64,000 nt of DNA from Silurus meridionalis. Its lineage: Eukaryota; Chordata; Actinopteri; Siluriformes; Siluridae. The stretch lies in the NCBI RefSeq assembly GCF_014805685.1, contig NC_060906.1, positions 7,780,060 to 7,844,059 of the forward strand. Direction: 5' to 3'. A program made the position numbers and the translations under genes. The notes below the pieces were generated by a model. It saw nothing but the letters and a program-made list of their open reading frames with translations, was not told the DNA's origin and did no database searches. Shown here piece after piece: positions 35,345 to 46,061 of the stretch. Within the stretch, counting starts at the first letter, position 1, and every line of letters begins with the position of its first letter.

Positions 35345-37830
35345 GATGATTATATTTGGGTGTTATACATATATTGGCCTGGCTAAACAATGCAAACAAC
35401 ACTGCAGTTTAGTTATCAGTGATCAAGCATTAAAGAATCTAATTTCAACTATAAAACTCCATTGCTCAACCCAGTATGTCCCGAAAAAACTAAACATAGC
35501 ATATTATAACACCACGAGCATGAGTTATAACAACCAGCTGCAGGAATTGTAGGGAAACTTGTTGAGGGGAAGTAATGACTTGCTGATCGACTGGGTGTGG
35601 GCCTCTTACAAAACCCACAGGCCTTGAGGAGAAAAACAGCACTGCAGGATTCACTCTGATCAACAAAAACATACGCTTTGTTCAGAATGGAATCCTTGTG
35701 CATACGTAGTTTAATTGGCTCAAACTAAGGATTAAAACTAATAAAATTCAATGTTCCTGGTCTTGCAGCACGGAAAATAAATAAATCATTTTTAAAGCAT
35801 TGGTTATTCATAAACTGCTGTATATTAAAAGGTATAGTTCACATTTCCCAGTTACATCTATCAGAATTTTAAACTGCACAAACCTCATAGGTACAAACCT
35901 TCACTATATAAAGTACTGTACAAAAGACTTAGATGGAAAAAGACCTATAAACTGAAGATGTCTTCAGGAGAAAATTCAAATGAAAGAATTACAGGATAAA
36001 AATAATCGAATCTAATAAAAATCTAATCTGAACAAAGTAGATATTTATATTTTGCATCAGTAATTTTACAACAGAGTATTAGGGCCAATATGGGATAAAA
36101 AAAGAATTAGAAGGGGATTTCCGGGTTTAAAACTCTAAATATTTATAATATAATATAAATAGATTTCAAGTTGTAAGTCGAAATTTTGTAAATTGAAATT
36201 TTTCGACTTTTCAAGATTACAAACATCAAGAAATAAACTTGAAAGTTTTGTTTTTAAAACTCAAAAAGTTTTTTCTACGAAGGAAGATAACCACATATAC
36301 ACTTTGCAAATAGAAAACCCCCCTTCTAACTCATCACAAATTGGCCCTAATACGCCATTGTAGTAATTTCAGGTCAAATTTTTTCCAAGGACATGAGCCG
36401 GTAAATTTTCCTGAACATCTCTGAGAATCTTTAGTTTCTCTGGAGACTTTGCTAGGTGTACACTTGTGTCTCTTTTTGTAGGTAAACCTCCATTGTCTTC
36501 ATTTATGTCTGAAAAAAGTGGTCTATTACTTAACATGCTGCTTCCTTTGGTTGTTTCCCAAATGAGTAACCCTTGAGAGGAACCAGACTCAAAATAGGAC
36601 CCATCCTCAAGAGTGTTATTATAAATCATTAAAACACCAAACAGTAAGAAACACCAGAGAGTGAGAAATCATGTCTAAATATCTGATATATAATATAAAA
36701 CATAATTGATAAAATCTATAACAAAATATGTAGGCAAAAACTTGAGGCAGTCCGAAACTTTTGCACAGTACCGGCTGTGTATTTTATATAATATTTAGAA
36801 AACATAGATTATTAAAAAAAATGCAATAAATATGAATAAAAAATGAATTTGACTACCATATGAACATTAAATTATTAATTCAATTTTATGAGCAAAACAT
36901 TATTTAGTTTTTTCGAACGGCTATACAGTGTATGCAGGTCAGTGTTAAAGCTCAATATTATAAATATAACATTTTACATTAAATGTTAAACACCTTTATT
37001 GTGCTTAATGAACAGTAACGAACAACTGAAAATCTCGACTTTTTTTGCACAGTGTTTTATATCTTATTAATATATAATAAAATAGCTTACATTGCATCTA
37101 ATAAAAAAGATGTACATGAAATAAGCGCTACTATAACATTTCCGTGATTCCAGTTTTACTTATTCGGTGTGAATTTGCCATTCATGTAATGGTTTTGAAA
37201 TAATTAAACAGTATATAGTATGGAGTGCAGGCTGAACTGATGCAGAAACTGCTGTTCCCACTACCCCCATGTGGTGGCTCTCTTTTATGACCTCAATAAG
37301 AATGAGACTATAGAGTTATTAAAGCATTTTGCACTGCTCATCTAATCTATGTGATGTCATCTAATCTATGTGTGAATCAATGTGATCATTCTAGACCTTT
37401 CCTTCTAACGGTCTCATCTCCATCTTGAAGAAGAGGCCAGATGAATCTGGTCCGGCTAATCCCTCTGCACCCAGAGGCTCTTCTAAACTCAAAGTCCGTT
37501 TTAGTGAGACAGATTCCTTCCTGGACAATGGTATGATTTTCTTACAATTGTATACACTTGAGATACATGTTCTGCATTGTACATTAGTATGTCATTTTTG
37601 TATTATATGAATATCCAGATGAAGTGGGTGAAGACTCCTGTTTGTTCTTCCTTGTCCTGTGCCTGGTAATGGTGGCCATCAGCATGGGTGGGACCATGCT
37701 CTTCTGCTTCCTGGGTGGGGCTTATTCAAACATTTGCACAGATTTCTCGCACAACATGGACCTTTTCTTCAGTTTGACACGCTGGGTGGAGGACATTCTC
37801 ACACACTGGTTCATTCCTGCGTCATCATAG
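30766..37830 (+). CDS. cnst: Consortin, connexin sorting protein (9 coding exons)
   Basis: Nine phase-compatible exons give 375 residues plus a TAG stop. Consortin is a trans-Golgi/tubulovesicular membrane protein that binds connexins and promotes their delivery to the plasma membrane; it is also listed as PP1 regulatory subunit 64. The order is an acidic/polar N-terminus (1-79), the conserved helical repeat region IAEAYFLEED + YQWAIQFLNLEMLYHERLL (~113-150), ICRTHQRPNCSVEK, an acidic linker, GLISILKKRPDE, an RVxF-like PP1 motif (KLKVRFSE) and one membrane helix (FFLVLCLVMVAISMGGTMLF) near the C-terminus. At 375 residues it is about half the length of human consortin (725): the acidic middle is much shorter. 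The start is the first ATG after an in-frame TGA at 30727. Confidence 0.93.
31736..31833 (+). CDS. cnst: cnst exon 2
   Basis: The acceptor is 'gtggtgtag' and the donor 'catcag|gttggt'. The 98 nt run from phase 1 to 0. Encodes FVAALSTLGEHNDHMLLPRS followed by LHQ, the conserved lead-in to the helical repeat. Confidence 0.88.
32681..32711 (+). CDS. cnst: cnst exon 3 (31-nt micro-exon)
   Basis: The acceptor is 'tttgttatag' and the donor 'aggact|gtatcc'. It encodes IAEAYFLEED and the first base of Tyr. Although tiny, it is needed to join LHQ to YQWAIQFL, and the peptide matches the consortin family. Confidence 0.85.
32820..32858. repeat. (ATTT)n microsatellite
   Basis: Tetranucleotide run in the intron between cnst exons 3 and 4. 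Confidence 0.95.
32975..33061 (+). CDS. cnst: cnst exon 4
   Basis: The acceptor is 'actgtgtcag' and the donor 'actggg|gtaagt'. The 87 nt run from phase 1 to 1. Encodes QWAIQFLNLEMLYHERLLSN, then LASMQRDW, the most conserved block of consortin. Confidence 0.93.
33290..33570. mobile_element. Tc1-type transposon fragment
   Basis: Contains 'ggattgaggtcagaactcta', 'ggctttgtgcacaggggtat' and 'ggtgtccaaatacttttggc', typical of a fish Tc1-family element and its end. It is heavily diverged and has no open frame. It lies in the intron before cnst exon 5. Confidence 0.6.
33641..33686 (+). repeat. (GT)n run next to the cnst exon 5 acceptor
   Basis: 46 bases of pure GT that end only 18 bases before the first base of exon 5, in the sense orientation, so the pre-mRNA carries a UG repeat where the pyrimidine tract should be. 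Confidence 0.95.
33705..33822 (+). CDS. cnst: cnst exon 5
   Basis: The acceptor is 'ggctacgtttag', with a weak pyrimidine tract, and the donor is 'ccaaag|gtataa'. The 118 nt run from phase 1 to 2. Encodes HWKTVSQAKNRSPVNTHSTE, then LSRICRTHQR, a consortin signature. Confidence 0.9.
33823..34628. other. cnst intron 5, nothing recognised
   Basis: AT-rich intron between exon 5 and the micro-exon. I find no repeat or coding signal beyond short A/T runs. Confidence 0.5.
34629..34650 (+). CDS. cnst: cnst exon 6 (22-nt micro-exon)
   Basis: The acceptor is 'ctctctccccag' (strong) and the donor 'gaaaag|gtaaga'. It completes Arg and adds PNCSVEK, extending the ICRTHQR signature. Both borders and the phase fit on each side. 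Confidence 0.8.
34899..35084 (+). CDS. cnst: cnst exon 7 (acidic linker)
   Basis: The acceptor is 'gacaaagcag' and the donor 'gaggag|gtaaga'. It has 62 codons in phase 0. Encodes EWTEQTPEDEARESDESLYP and KEVEEKEATRLIEVEE, an acidic and probably disordered stretch. Confidence 0.88.
35301..35344. repeat. (ATT)n microsatellite
   Basis: Trinucleotide run in the long cnst intron 7. Confidence 0.95.
35915..36770. mobile_element. DNA-transposon-like repeat interrupted by a MITE
   Basis: Opens with 'agtactgtacaaaagactta' and closes near 'gaaacttttgcacagtacc', which are inverted with respect to each other. The interior contains the MITE at 36077-36352 and a piece of family A ('gaggaaccagactcaaaata' at ~36575). 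No transposase is visible. Confidence 0.6.
36077..36352. mobile_element. TA-flanked MITE with TTAGGGCCAAT inverted ends
   Basis: The left end 'tattagggccaatatggg' and the right end 'caaattggccctaata' are imperfect inverted repeats that continue inward ('ttagaagggg' against 'ccccttctaa'). A TA at each border fits a Tc1/mariner-type target. It is 276 bp, AT-rich and has no ORF. Confidence 0.8.
37395..37530 (+). CDS. cnst: cnst exon 8 (PP1 docking motif)
   Basis: The acceptor is 'gatcattctag' and the donor 'gacaatg|gtatga'. The 136 nt run from phase 0 to 1. Encodes GLISILKKRPDESG and KLKVRFSETDSFLDN; KVRF is the RVxF-class PP1-binding core. Confidence 0.93.
37619..37830 (+). CDS. cnst: cnst exon 9 (membrane helix, C-terminus)
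   Basis: The acceptor is 'gaatatccag'; phase 1. Encodes DEVGEDSCLFFLVLCLVMVA, the rest of a single membrane helix, then CTDFSHNMDLFFSLTRWVED, ending in a TAG at 37828-37830. The short lumenal tail fits a C-anchored consortin. Confidence 0.93.
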
Positions 37831-39200
37831 CGCTGTTGCGGATATGCAGAAACAAAGAATACCTCTTTAATTGGTGAAGACAACTGGACAACTGCATTCA
37901 GGCGATCGTAATTTTAATAATAGAGACCGAGCTTCCACTATATTAAATACTGCATCTGATTATCATATAATTTTGTGCAATGATGTTTCACGGTTTGTAT
38001 TTTGTTGTTCAGTAACAAATAACAATCCTTAATTGCGCATCAGCATTTTTTACTGCACAACCTGACCATCAGCACAGATATAAAATGCTTATAAACCTTA
38101 CGCTTGTTTTGTATTATAATGTCGAGCAATATTTTAAGCTCATATTAATTTATTACCCACAGATGCACACATGGAAATTCCAAAAAGTATATCTGCTTGT
38201 AATAATATATAAGGGTATGATGCACCCTGATTTTGCTTTTTTACAACTTTTTATTCAGGACTTTATTGTGCACGTTCGTCAATGTTCCATTACTTTAAAG
38301 TCTGTATGAAAAAGATGCTTCTGTTCATTGACCTCATTTACACAAATGTAAGAAAATGAATTGTAGAATTTATATATGCTGAATACATAGAAATAAGTGT
38401 ATGTATATACCAGTGGCGAGAATCACTGACATATACTGTACAGTCTACAGTATTCAAATCCATGTTGCATGAAGCTGTTTCTTTAACCAATCAAGTTGAT
38501 GACACTGTTGCCCTCTAGAAAACATCCAATAATGTCGCCATTTTTACATTTTGATAGCGTTCGCAACCGCAAACCGCATCTGTAGCAAACTGCATAAGTG
38601 CAAATATATTCGTGTGGATTTTTTCATTCCACAATTGCAAGGACTTTACAAGAACATTTACAAGACTGACTTTTTAAGTAAAGATAGACATTGTAAGGAA
38701 AGGTTATCCAAAACAGTTCAAAACAGTTGTTAAGCTATTTCTTGAACCATTTCTACTTTTGCATTTTCTTTCCTGTAGAATTTGCACAAAAACACAAAAT
38801 TAGTTTCAAATCCCCATGAAAACCACAATGCACGAAAAAAAAAAAAAAAAAAAAGCACGGAAAACCTGCTGTCATTTTATAAGGTTAATATCGATGCTTC
38901 TACAGTAAAAGGAGTTGGATTGTGTTTATTGGTTTTCTTGCTTCAGAAATGACATTCAATCTCATTGTATGAGATTCCTGTCTATGATGCAGTGCTCTGT
39001 TATACTTTGTTTTCTATAATATTGACGTGTATTATTCTATAGCCGTGGTGTAATACTGATGGTATTAAGAGGTGGATTGGGTTAGTAGAACACCAATGAA
39101 GGCCAAAACACTGGTATATACACAAAAACATAAATGTATTAGCCCTCATAAAGTGCAAAAATGATATGTAGGAAATAAATATACAGTGATTTACATTTTC
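37831..39200 (+). other. cnst: cnst 3' UTR and downstream DNA
   Basis: No ORF looks real. The 3' UTR probably lies here; an AATAAA in 'ggaaataaatatac' near 39173 is one possible end, but others closer to the stop may be used. A poly-A patch lies at 38837-38854. Confidence 0.4.
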
Positions 39201-39539
39201 TTCCTGCTTGGAAAAAAATATTTTCTAACATTTTCTGGATTACAGCTGTCAATAAGCAGTCCTTGAATCATTCATATCTATTTATACATGACCTGATGAA
39301 TTGATTAAAAAAAGATATGGAATACACTGACCAGCAGGTCTGCATTGTGTTTAGTCTGAAACTAATGTTAAAGTCAGTTTAAAGGGTGGCTGATTAAGTG
39401 ACCAATACATGTCCATTTTACTCCAATCAAACCTTATTAACAATACACACTGTATTGTGTGGCTGCTAAAATTAATTGTATTATTGTTTGAGAAGCAATG
39501 GGTCTGATTTATTGATGTTTTAGTAAATTTGTGAACATG

Positions 39540-40150
39540 AGGCTATACATATAGTATACACTTAATGGCCAAAATGGGAAAAATTACCAATATTATAAAT
39601 CAGATGGCAATTATCTAAGGGAACATCAAAATGGTTTGACATTAAATGAAAAAAAAACACATCATATGAACAAAAGCAATAGGACACCTGACTTTTCCAG
39701 TCATACATGTTTATTCTCCAAACTTTTACCTTAAAGTTGGAGGGACATGGTTGTATATGACGTCTCTGAATGCAGTAGCATTGCATTTTCCCTTGCAAGG
39801 AGAACCAAACCTGTTCCAGCATCACAATGCCCCTGCCCTGCTTTACATGGGTTGGATTGGAAGATGTTCAGTGGCCTGCTATAAAACACTCAACGATATT
39901 GAACACCTTTGGGATGAATGTGAACACTGACTGCACCCCAGGCCTCTTCACCTCACCTACATCTGTACCTGACTTTACTAACACCCATGTGATGGATGAT
40001 CCACAAATCTTCATCCAAAATCTAGTGGAACATCTTCCCAGAAGAGTGGAGGTTATTATAACAGCAAATAGGGACAAAATGTGGAATTGGGTCTTCAAAA
40101 AGCACATCCTAATCTTAAAATACACAACTTTTGTCCATGTAGTGTCTCAG
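39540..40150 (+). mobile_element. Tc1-like transposase C-terminal relic
   Basis: After element-like 5' sequence, 39827-40060 retains the end of a Tc1-type DDE transposase: the 'catcacaatgcccctgcc' stretch corresponds to the conserved DNAP block, 'gaacacctttgggatgaatg' to IEHLWDE, and VPDFTNTHVMDDPQ with LVEHLPRRVEVIITAN follows. Frames are shifted and stops interrupt it. Confidence 0.8.
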
Positions 40151-41630
40151 TGACTGGATAACAATCAAGATTTTCAAAATTTGTGCATTTATTTAGGCTT
40201 TTCCAGATTTTATGTATGTAAAAGAGCACAATGTTTATATAAACGCCTTTTTCGCTATTTAATTGATTAGAAGTCAATCATGTTAAAGTTGTGTAAATTG
40301 ACAAATTCCGAAGCACCAGTAGGACATAAAAAACATCTGTCTAAAACTAGGAAACCAATTTTAAAATATGTGTAAAATATTTTTACAAACAAATCTGATC
40401 ATGTCTTTCTTGACCGGAATTATGGCCCATTATATTGTACATGATATGCTAGTAATACATTTCAATTGGTTTGAGAATGGTGGCAAACGGTGGCAAATTT
40501 AGGTAACTGTGTATGGGGCATTCGCCCAATCTAATTTGCTGTAAAGGAACATCATAAACTGGTCATTTGCCAGTGGGTATGTCAGATTAGCATTGTACAT
40601 CATTTTATAGACACAGCAGTTACTTGTGCTGACCACCTCAATTTTTCAGAACTATCCCATAGGTTAATGGGAACAGCTCACATTGGCAAATGATCCTATG
40701 CAAATAAGTACATATATATATGGCATAAAGACTGAAAAGATATTTTCATGTAAACTTCAATGTAAAATGTAAAACTAAAAGTATTATTGTTAATCAATTA
40801 CAGTGGCTTTATTCATATAAAATGCATGTGTATCATCTATAAGATTAAGAGACGTAGGTGTAAGGATGTTGTAGTGGTGTGTCTGTTGTTTGCAGTAATC
40901 TAAAGTTAACTTAAAGGTTTGAAATTAATGAGATTTTTTGTTGTTTGAAGCACATTTATCATCATATCTTGGCTCTGATAATTGGCAGTTTGAGTTAGGC
41001 CTATGCTGGGTCTGACTTGTGGCCTGCAGAGTGCTTTGGCTGAACTTCAGCTTTATGTTTTCGGAGTGGTGAGAGTGGCCATGAGGTGACATGGAAGTCA
41101 GCCATTTTGGCTCTGTATGGGGTAATTAACATTTGCCTTAGTAGAGCCCACTAATAATTTATATTTATATTCCTTCCTGATTTTACATTGTCTTAGATTA
41201 TTATCATTCTCATAATTAACACTAAATATGGAGAACATGCAAAAAAAACACGTGGAATAGGAAAAAATTAAGTCTGTTCTGTCTGGCTGCCACCTTAAAT
41301 TGATCTTTGCTCCTGGTGTGGAATATTGTGAGGTACTAAGGGATTTTTGGAAGTGGTATGAGCCAAGCTTCCATTATTATTATTGTCGTGAGGAGAATGT
41401 TGCCAGAGCATTTATTTTACACAGTTTTGCTTATCCAAGTGAAAATGTGTGTAGTGTAAATGCTGTGCAAACCAGCGTGCCATCGGAGGTGCACTTTTTC
41501 CTAATGAGAACAGATGCAGCTGAAGCTCTAATAATGCTACTTTTCCCAGTGCTGCCATTATGACATGAAAGCTGACATGGCGATTATTTAGTGCTTTGCG
41601 TGCAAGTGCCAGACCTGCGAATGAATATTT
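40150..41630. other. Intergenic, nothing recognised
   Basis: AT-rich spacer. The 87-codon ORF near 41300 has no motif, no splice context and no family I recognise. Confidence 0.5.

Positions 41631-41631
<1 letters not shown>

Positions 41632-41720
<89 letters not shown>
41632..41720. repeat. (AC)n-(AT)n compound microsatellite
   Basis: AC repeats pass into AT repeats directly beside the left end of the hAT fragment. Confidence 0.95.
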
Positions 41721-41721
<1 letters not shown>

Positions 41722-41724
<3 letters not shown>

Positions 41725-42665
41725 GGTGGCACGGTTCACAAAACCCACGGTTCTGTTCGTATCACGGTTTTCGGGTCACGGTTTTCAGTTCTGTACGGTT
41801 CTTTTGTTATTTTTTCTTTTAGTCTTCAACACTCCAGAAATTTCCTTCAGCATTTGATATATAGCTTATTAGCTTAATTATCCACAATTTAGGATACAGT
41901 ATTAACATTTTTGTAACGTAATCATGCACTAACTGAATTTGACTTGACTTTAAGCACATTATTGTGACCAACTCTGAGTAAAAGCTAGGTGAGATTTTGA
42001 TACAGCAAGAGAGAAGACATTGTTGATGACATGCTTTTCGTTTATTTGCCAAAAAAAAAGTGTCGGCGAAAGGGAATATTAAACCACGGCTCGAGTACAT
42101 TTATCAGCTGATGAAATCCTTTACACTCATTCACGCTGCACGGTTGCATATCTTTTGCTATAAACATCCCCAATGCTTTAGTTATGGCTATTGCCCTGTC
42201 CGACTTATCACTGAGAGGCTGCTTAAATGCTGCGGACAGTAGAAGTTGTTTCCTAACCGGCTCTCTCCTGTTTGTGCTTATCGACACAATGGCGTGATGT
42301 CTTGCCATTAGCATATTGAATGCATTTTGCACAATGCTTGCACACAGTCACAGTTCTATCTACTGTTTTATTTCCGTTGTCATCGTAAGTAACATGAAAT
42401 CCAAAATGTTCCCACACACTGGATTTGAATGACGCGGGCGCATCCGCCAACTCCGGGCAGCCTTCGTTATCTCCTCCACCTGCCATTTCTGCAGCACTCC
42501 TAACTCAACTTTTACTGTCTATATGTATGTTTACGCGAAACTGTCTGAGGCGAAACTGAGCACGGGGCTACATTGCGCATGCGTCGAACCGTGCGATGCA
42601 CACACAAACCGAACCAAGACAAGCGAACCGAACGGTTCGGGTGTTTTTCCATGTACCGTGTAAAA
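41722..42665 (-). mobile_element. hAT transposon fragment with BED-finger exon remnants
   Basis: On the minus strand, 42486-42253 encodes a BED-type zinc-finger start (SSVWEHFGFHVTYDDNGNK, TVCKHCAKCIQYANGK) and 42332-42042 encodes AFKQPLSDKSDRAIAITKAL and AKDMQPCSVNECKGFHQLIN, the region after the finger in ZBED-like hAT transposases. The ends carry related 'cacggttc'/'gaaccg' sequence in inverted order ('ggggtggcacggttcacaaa' left, 'cgaaccgaacggttcgggtg' right). The catalytic core is missing, so this is a non-autonomous or internally deleted copy. Confidence 0.8.
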
Positions 42666-42686
42666 TACCTGTGACACGTATAACAT

Positions 42687-42687
42687 T

Positions 42688-42759
<72 letters not shown>

Positions 42760-42786
42760 TTTCATTTCTTTTCTTTTCTTTTCTTT
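42687..42786. repeat. (TTTC)n microsatellite
   Basis: About 100 bases of TTTC passing into TTTTC, lying between the hAT fragment and the BEL/Pao element. ORFs on both strands here are repeat translations. Confidence 0.95.
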
Positions 42787-42818
42787 TCACAAATAGTCCA
42801 AAGCATATTATATGTAGC

Positions 42819-43207
42819 TGTGAGGAAGTTTACCTATCCGGCTCGAAGGACCAAATGTTAGGAAGTTTTCCTATCTAGCTCGAAGGACCATATAAGGATT
42901 CTCACTATCTGGTGTGCACTGCTTAGGGGATTGCCCCAGCATGTCAGTAAAAAGACGTTACAGGATTCAGAACACTCTACTTTACTGGGTATAGAATTGA
43001 TTGTATATGAGATGATTCTTGCTGTCTTCTGCTAGCTGCTGTTTGGTGGGTTGCGTGATGCAGAATGCATGCTGAAAGGCCACTGCTGAATGGTTAGTGT
43101 TGAGTTACAGGTTGCACGATGTCAGATGGCCACTGGTCAATGACGACTGCCGCTCGGTGTTCTGGCCTTTTATACTCTTGGTAGAGGATGGTGCACTGTG
43201 ATGTCGA
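42819..43207 (-). repeat. 3' LTR of the BEL/Pao element (U3 truncated)
   Basis: Matches the 5' LTR across 'tgttaggaagttttcctatc', 'ctactttactgggtatagaa' and 'ggccttttatactc'. It has a ~76-base length difference after 'gcagaatgcatgc', and the match ends at 'gcactgtgatgtc', where protease-linker coding sequence begins. Confidence 0.88.
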
Positions 43208-45647
43208 TTCACTCCATCTACCATCACCCTGGTTGTTCTGGTTTGCAACAGATCTATTACCACTTGATCCTGCTTTGATCGTGTGACTAATTTCTCATTT
43301 CTGTGTGGAATAGTGCCACCTTGCCATAGTCTCTCTACATCCTGGGATAGTTCTTCCATTTGAGGAGTGATAGAGATATGTAAACATTGTTGAGGCTGTA
43401 GCTGTTGCTGCAAAAAGCGTGTTGGGCCTTGTAATGTCCAGCCTAGTCTAGTTCTGATAGCTGCTGGACCTCCAGGGGGCCCTAGGCGTACAGGATCAAC
43501 GGGTGTTATAAGGTGAGGATGGTCTGCTCCTATCAAAAGGAGGGGTTGTACTTTATCAATGGGCCGTAAAGGAATGTCCTTTGGGTGTTGGTATCTCTGC
43601 TGGAGTGTTGCAATGGGATAAGAGTGCTCAGCCAAACCTAAGTGCTCAGAGATAAAGGCATTCTGGATCTAGTAACTCTGTTGGGGCTGCGATATAGAGC
43701 GTAATCTAAAGGAAACTGTTCCACTATTGAGTTTTTGATATCTTGTCAAATAGTGCTTAATGTTAAATCTTCCTTCTGTCCTTGTAGACCTAGTTTCTTA
43801 GCTGCAGCTGGGAGTAACATAGTCCTTTCGGACCCGTCATCGAGTACTGCATAAGTGTTCAGGGCTCGATTGTTGTGTTGTAATACATTGGGGATCACTT
43901 TCAGCAGAACACGCTTGGAACCTTCTGGCCTGTCTAGATACAGGGTTTTGTTCGTGGAACTCACTAGACAGGTACTCTCTCTTTGAGGTCGGCTATTAAC
44001 CTCATGAAGGATTTGAAGATGTTTCCCACTGCACAGATGACAGGGCTTTTTAAGGGTACAATCTTTAGCTAAATGTGATCGTCCACATTTCCAACAACGC
44101 TTGTTGTCTTTGATCCACTTGATACTAAACGCCTGGAAAGTGGTACACCAACTTAAATAATGTTCGGTACTATAGCAGTATGGGCACAGAGGTCTGCTCT
44201 GTTCAGGTCCCCGTGCTGGCTCGAACTGATGTGAGGGCGTCAGCACTCGAGTTACTGCTTCTGGGGGTCGGTCAGCTCCATGCAGGACAGAAGCGAGTTT
44301 ATGCTTTGCCACTGGGCCTGGTTTGAGCCGTACCATCTTACTGATCCTTTCTCTGATTTGAGTTCTCAGAGTCTTGACACCGGGATTCAAGCTTGAGCCA
44401 CTCTGCCAGATCTGGTAGAGTGTAAGATTTCTGATGAGGCAGGTGACGTTTGAATAAAGCACGCAAATCCGGAGGTAACTTGGCGAGTAAGTGTGCTGCG
44501 TGTGAGGCGCACCGTAGTTCGCCATCTCCCTCAGAGCCTAATGAGTTCAGGAGACCCACGAGAGTTTGAATTTGGAGGGCGAACAGATTAAAACTGGCTA
44601 TATCTCCAGACTCTACATTAGGGGCATCCATGACTTCTGCTATCTTAGTTAGGGCTAACTGAAAAGGTAGTCCATATCTGTCATTAAGCATATTCATAGT
44701 GTCTGTGTATGGCCGAGAGGAATTCAGGAATGAGTCTGCTATTAGGCGAGCCTCTGTAAACTTGAGGTGTCCTAGGTGAATCTGATACTTGAAGAGTTCA
44801 GTTGCATCTGGAGGGAGGATGTTATCAAGGGCTAACTTTAGATGAGTGAACTCTCTAGGGTCTGGACTGGTGAAATTTGGAATTGTTGGATGCGGGCCCT
44901 TATAGGACATGTCCGGAGATACAACAATCTGAAGCCGCCCCATCGGAGGAGAATATTGTAGATTAGGTAGGTAGGCATATTTATCTACTTCTGACTTTAA
45001 GGGACTCTTACTAGGTGGCACTTGGGGTCTGCGGGGGCTAGGTTGTGGAGTATAAGGCTCTGGCTCTGGCACCACTGCCTCAGGTGGTTTATAGATAGTT
45101 CTGGGCAATGGGACTGGAGTCTCTATGACCTGCTGTGGTCGGGGAGCTAGCAAAGCTGTTTGCAGATTTACTGTTAAATTCTGCATATCCTTATAAAGGA
45201 CCTTTAACTGTCGGAGTTCCTCCAGAATGGCTGCCTTATCTTGACGGAGTTGTCTAATCTCCTTCTCCATGTCATGAATCTCTGACTTATGCCTAACGGG
45301 TGTGAGGGCAGCCTCGTCCTCTTGTAAAGAAGACTCCTCCTCTTCATCACTTTCGAAAGGCTGTGTGGTGAGCCACAGTCTATCTGGTTGTATGTTAACA
45401 TCCGAATGCGGAGCGCTAGTAGCTCCCGTAGTTGTGTCGGTGTCATCAGTATGTGAACTTAAAGGAAGAGAAATACTGTAATCGAGGGTAACATACTAGA
45501 TTCATCTCTCATTGTGTTTTGATGTGTTTCCTCTTCTTGCTCACAAGAACGCTGTGTATAGTATTTCACCTCATAGCCTTTTAGGTGGGATAAGGTCTGA
45601 GTTCTGCATCGTAGGCGCTGACACTCACATGAAGGTTGCTCTGACAT
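43105..45647 (-). pseudogene. Broken gag-protease region of the BEL/Pao element
   Basis: Order on the minus strand: a short N-terminal part (from 45647), a Lys/Glu-rich coiled stretch (45270), a DUF1759-type gag core (FTHLKLALDNILPPDATELF, AHLLAKLPPDLRALFKRHL), CxxC-type zinc knuckles (RCWKCGRSHLAKDC, CHLCSGKH), a DUF1758-type aspartic protease core (YAVLDDGSERTMLL), then RTRLGWTLQGP and the linker before RT (DVERLWQGGTIPHRNEKLVT). Frame changes occur near 45300, 44340 and 43745, and an in-frame TAG lies at 43669-43671. Beyond the linker the LTR starts, so no RT is present. Confidence 0.88.
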
Positions 45648-45655
45648 CCTACTTC

Positions 45656-46061
45656 TGTGGTAAGCACACTTATCCGGTTTGAAGGACCAAATGTTAGGAA
45701 GTTTTCCTATCTAGCTCGAAGGACCATATAAGGATTCTCACTATCTGGTGTGCGCTGATTAGGGGATTGTACTCGCCCCAGCGTGTCAGTAAAAACACGA
45801 TACAGGATTCAGAACACTCTACTTTACTGGGTATAGAATTGATTGTATATGAGGTGATTCTTGCTGTCTTCTGCTAGCTGCTGTTCGGTGAGTTGCGTGA
45901 TGCAGAATGCATGCCGCGGCTCCTTGTTCTGGCCTTTTATACTCTCGATGGGGGAAGGTGCACTGTGATGTCATAGATAGCTTGTCATTGCTTGGTAAAC
46001 TGTATATCTGCCTCTAGTGGTGAAGCATGGAAATACAACTGAATAGGAATCCTTTCTTACA
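45656..46061 (-). repeat. 5' LTR of the BEL/Pao element
   Basis: Complete 406-base LTR, TGTAAGAAAG to CTTACCACA when read on the minus strand. Near its 3' end it contains two copies of a 'gctcgaaggacca'-like unit. A primer-binding site cannot be fixed, because 'tggtccttcaaaccgg' inside the LTR end resembles one. Confidence 0.85.

Larger units (their letters stand above)
42819..46061 (-). mobile_element. BEL/Pao-type LTR retrotransposon, pol deleted
   Basis: The element is 3,243 bp, starts TGTGAGGAAG and ends CTTTCTTACA on the plus strand, and is flanked by identical GTAGC pentamers (42814-42818 and 46062-46066), which look like target-site duplications. It is transcribed on the minus strand. 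The 5' LTR is 45656-46061; the 3' LTR is 42819 to ~43207 and lacks ~89 bases of its U3 end. Between them lie gag and protease remnants, but reverse transcriptase, RNase H and integrase are absent. Frameshifts and stops mean it cannot encode functional products. Confidence 0.9.

Noticed and set aside
39827..40153. 108-codon ORF as a gene
   Set aside because: It is the C-terminal relic of a Tc1-like transposase.
42512..42796. Lys/Glu or Phe-rich ORFs
   Set aside because: Translations of the (TTTC)n microsatellite.
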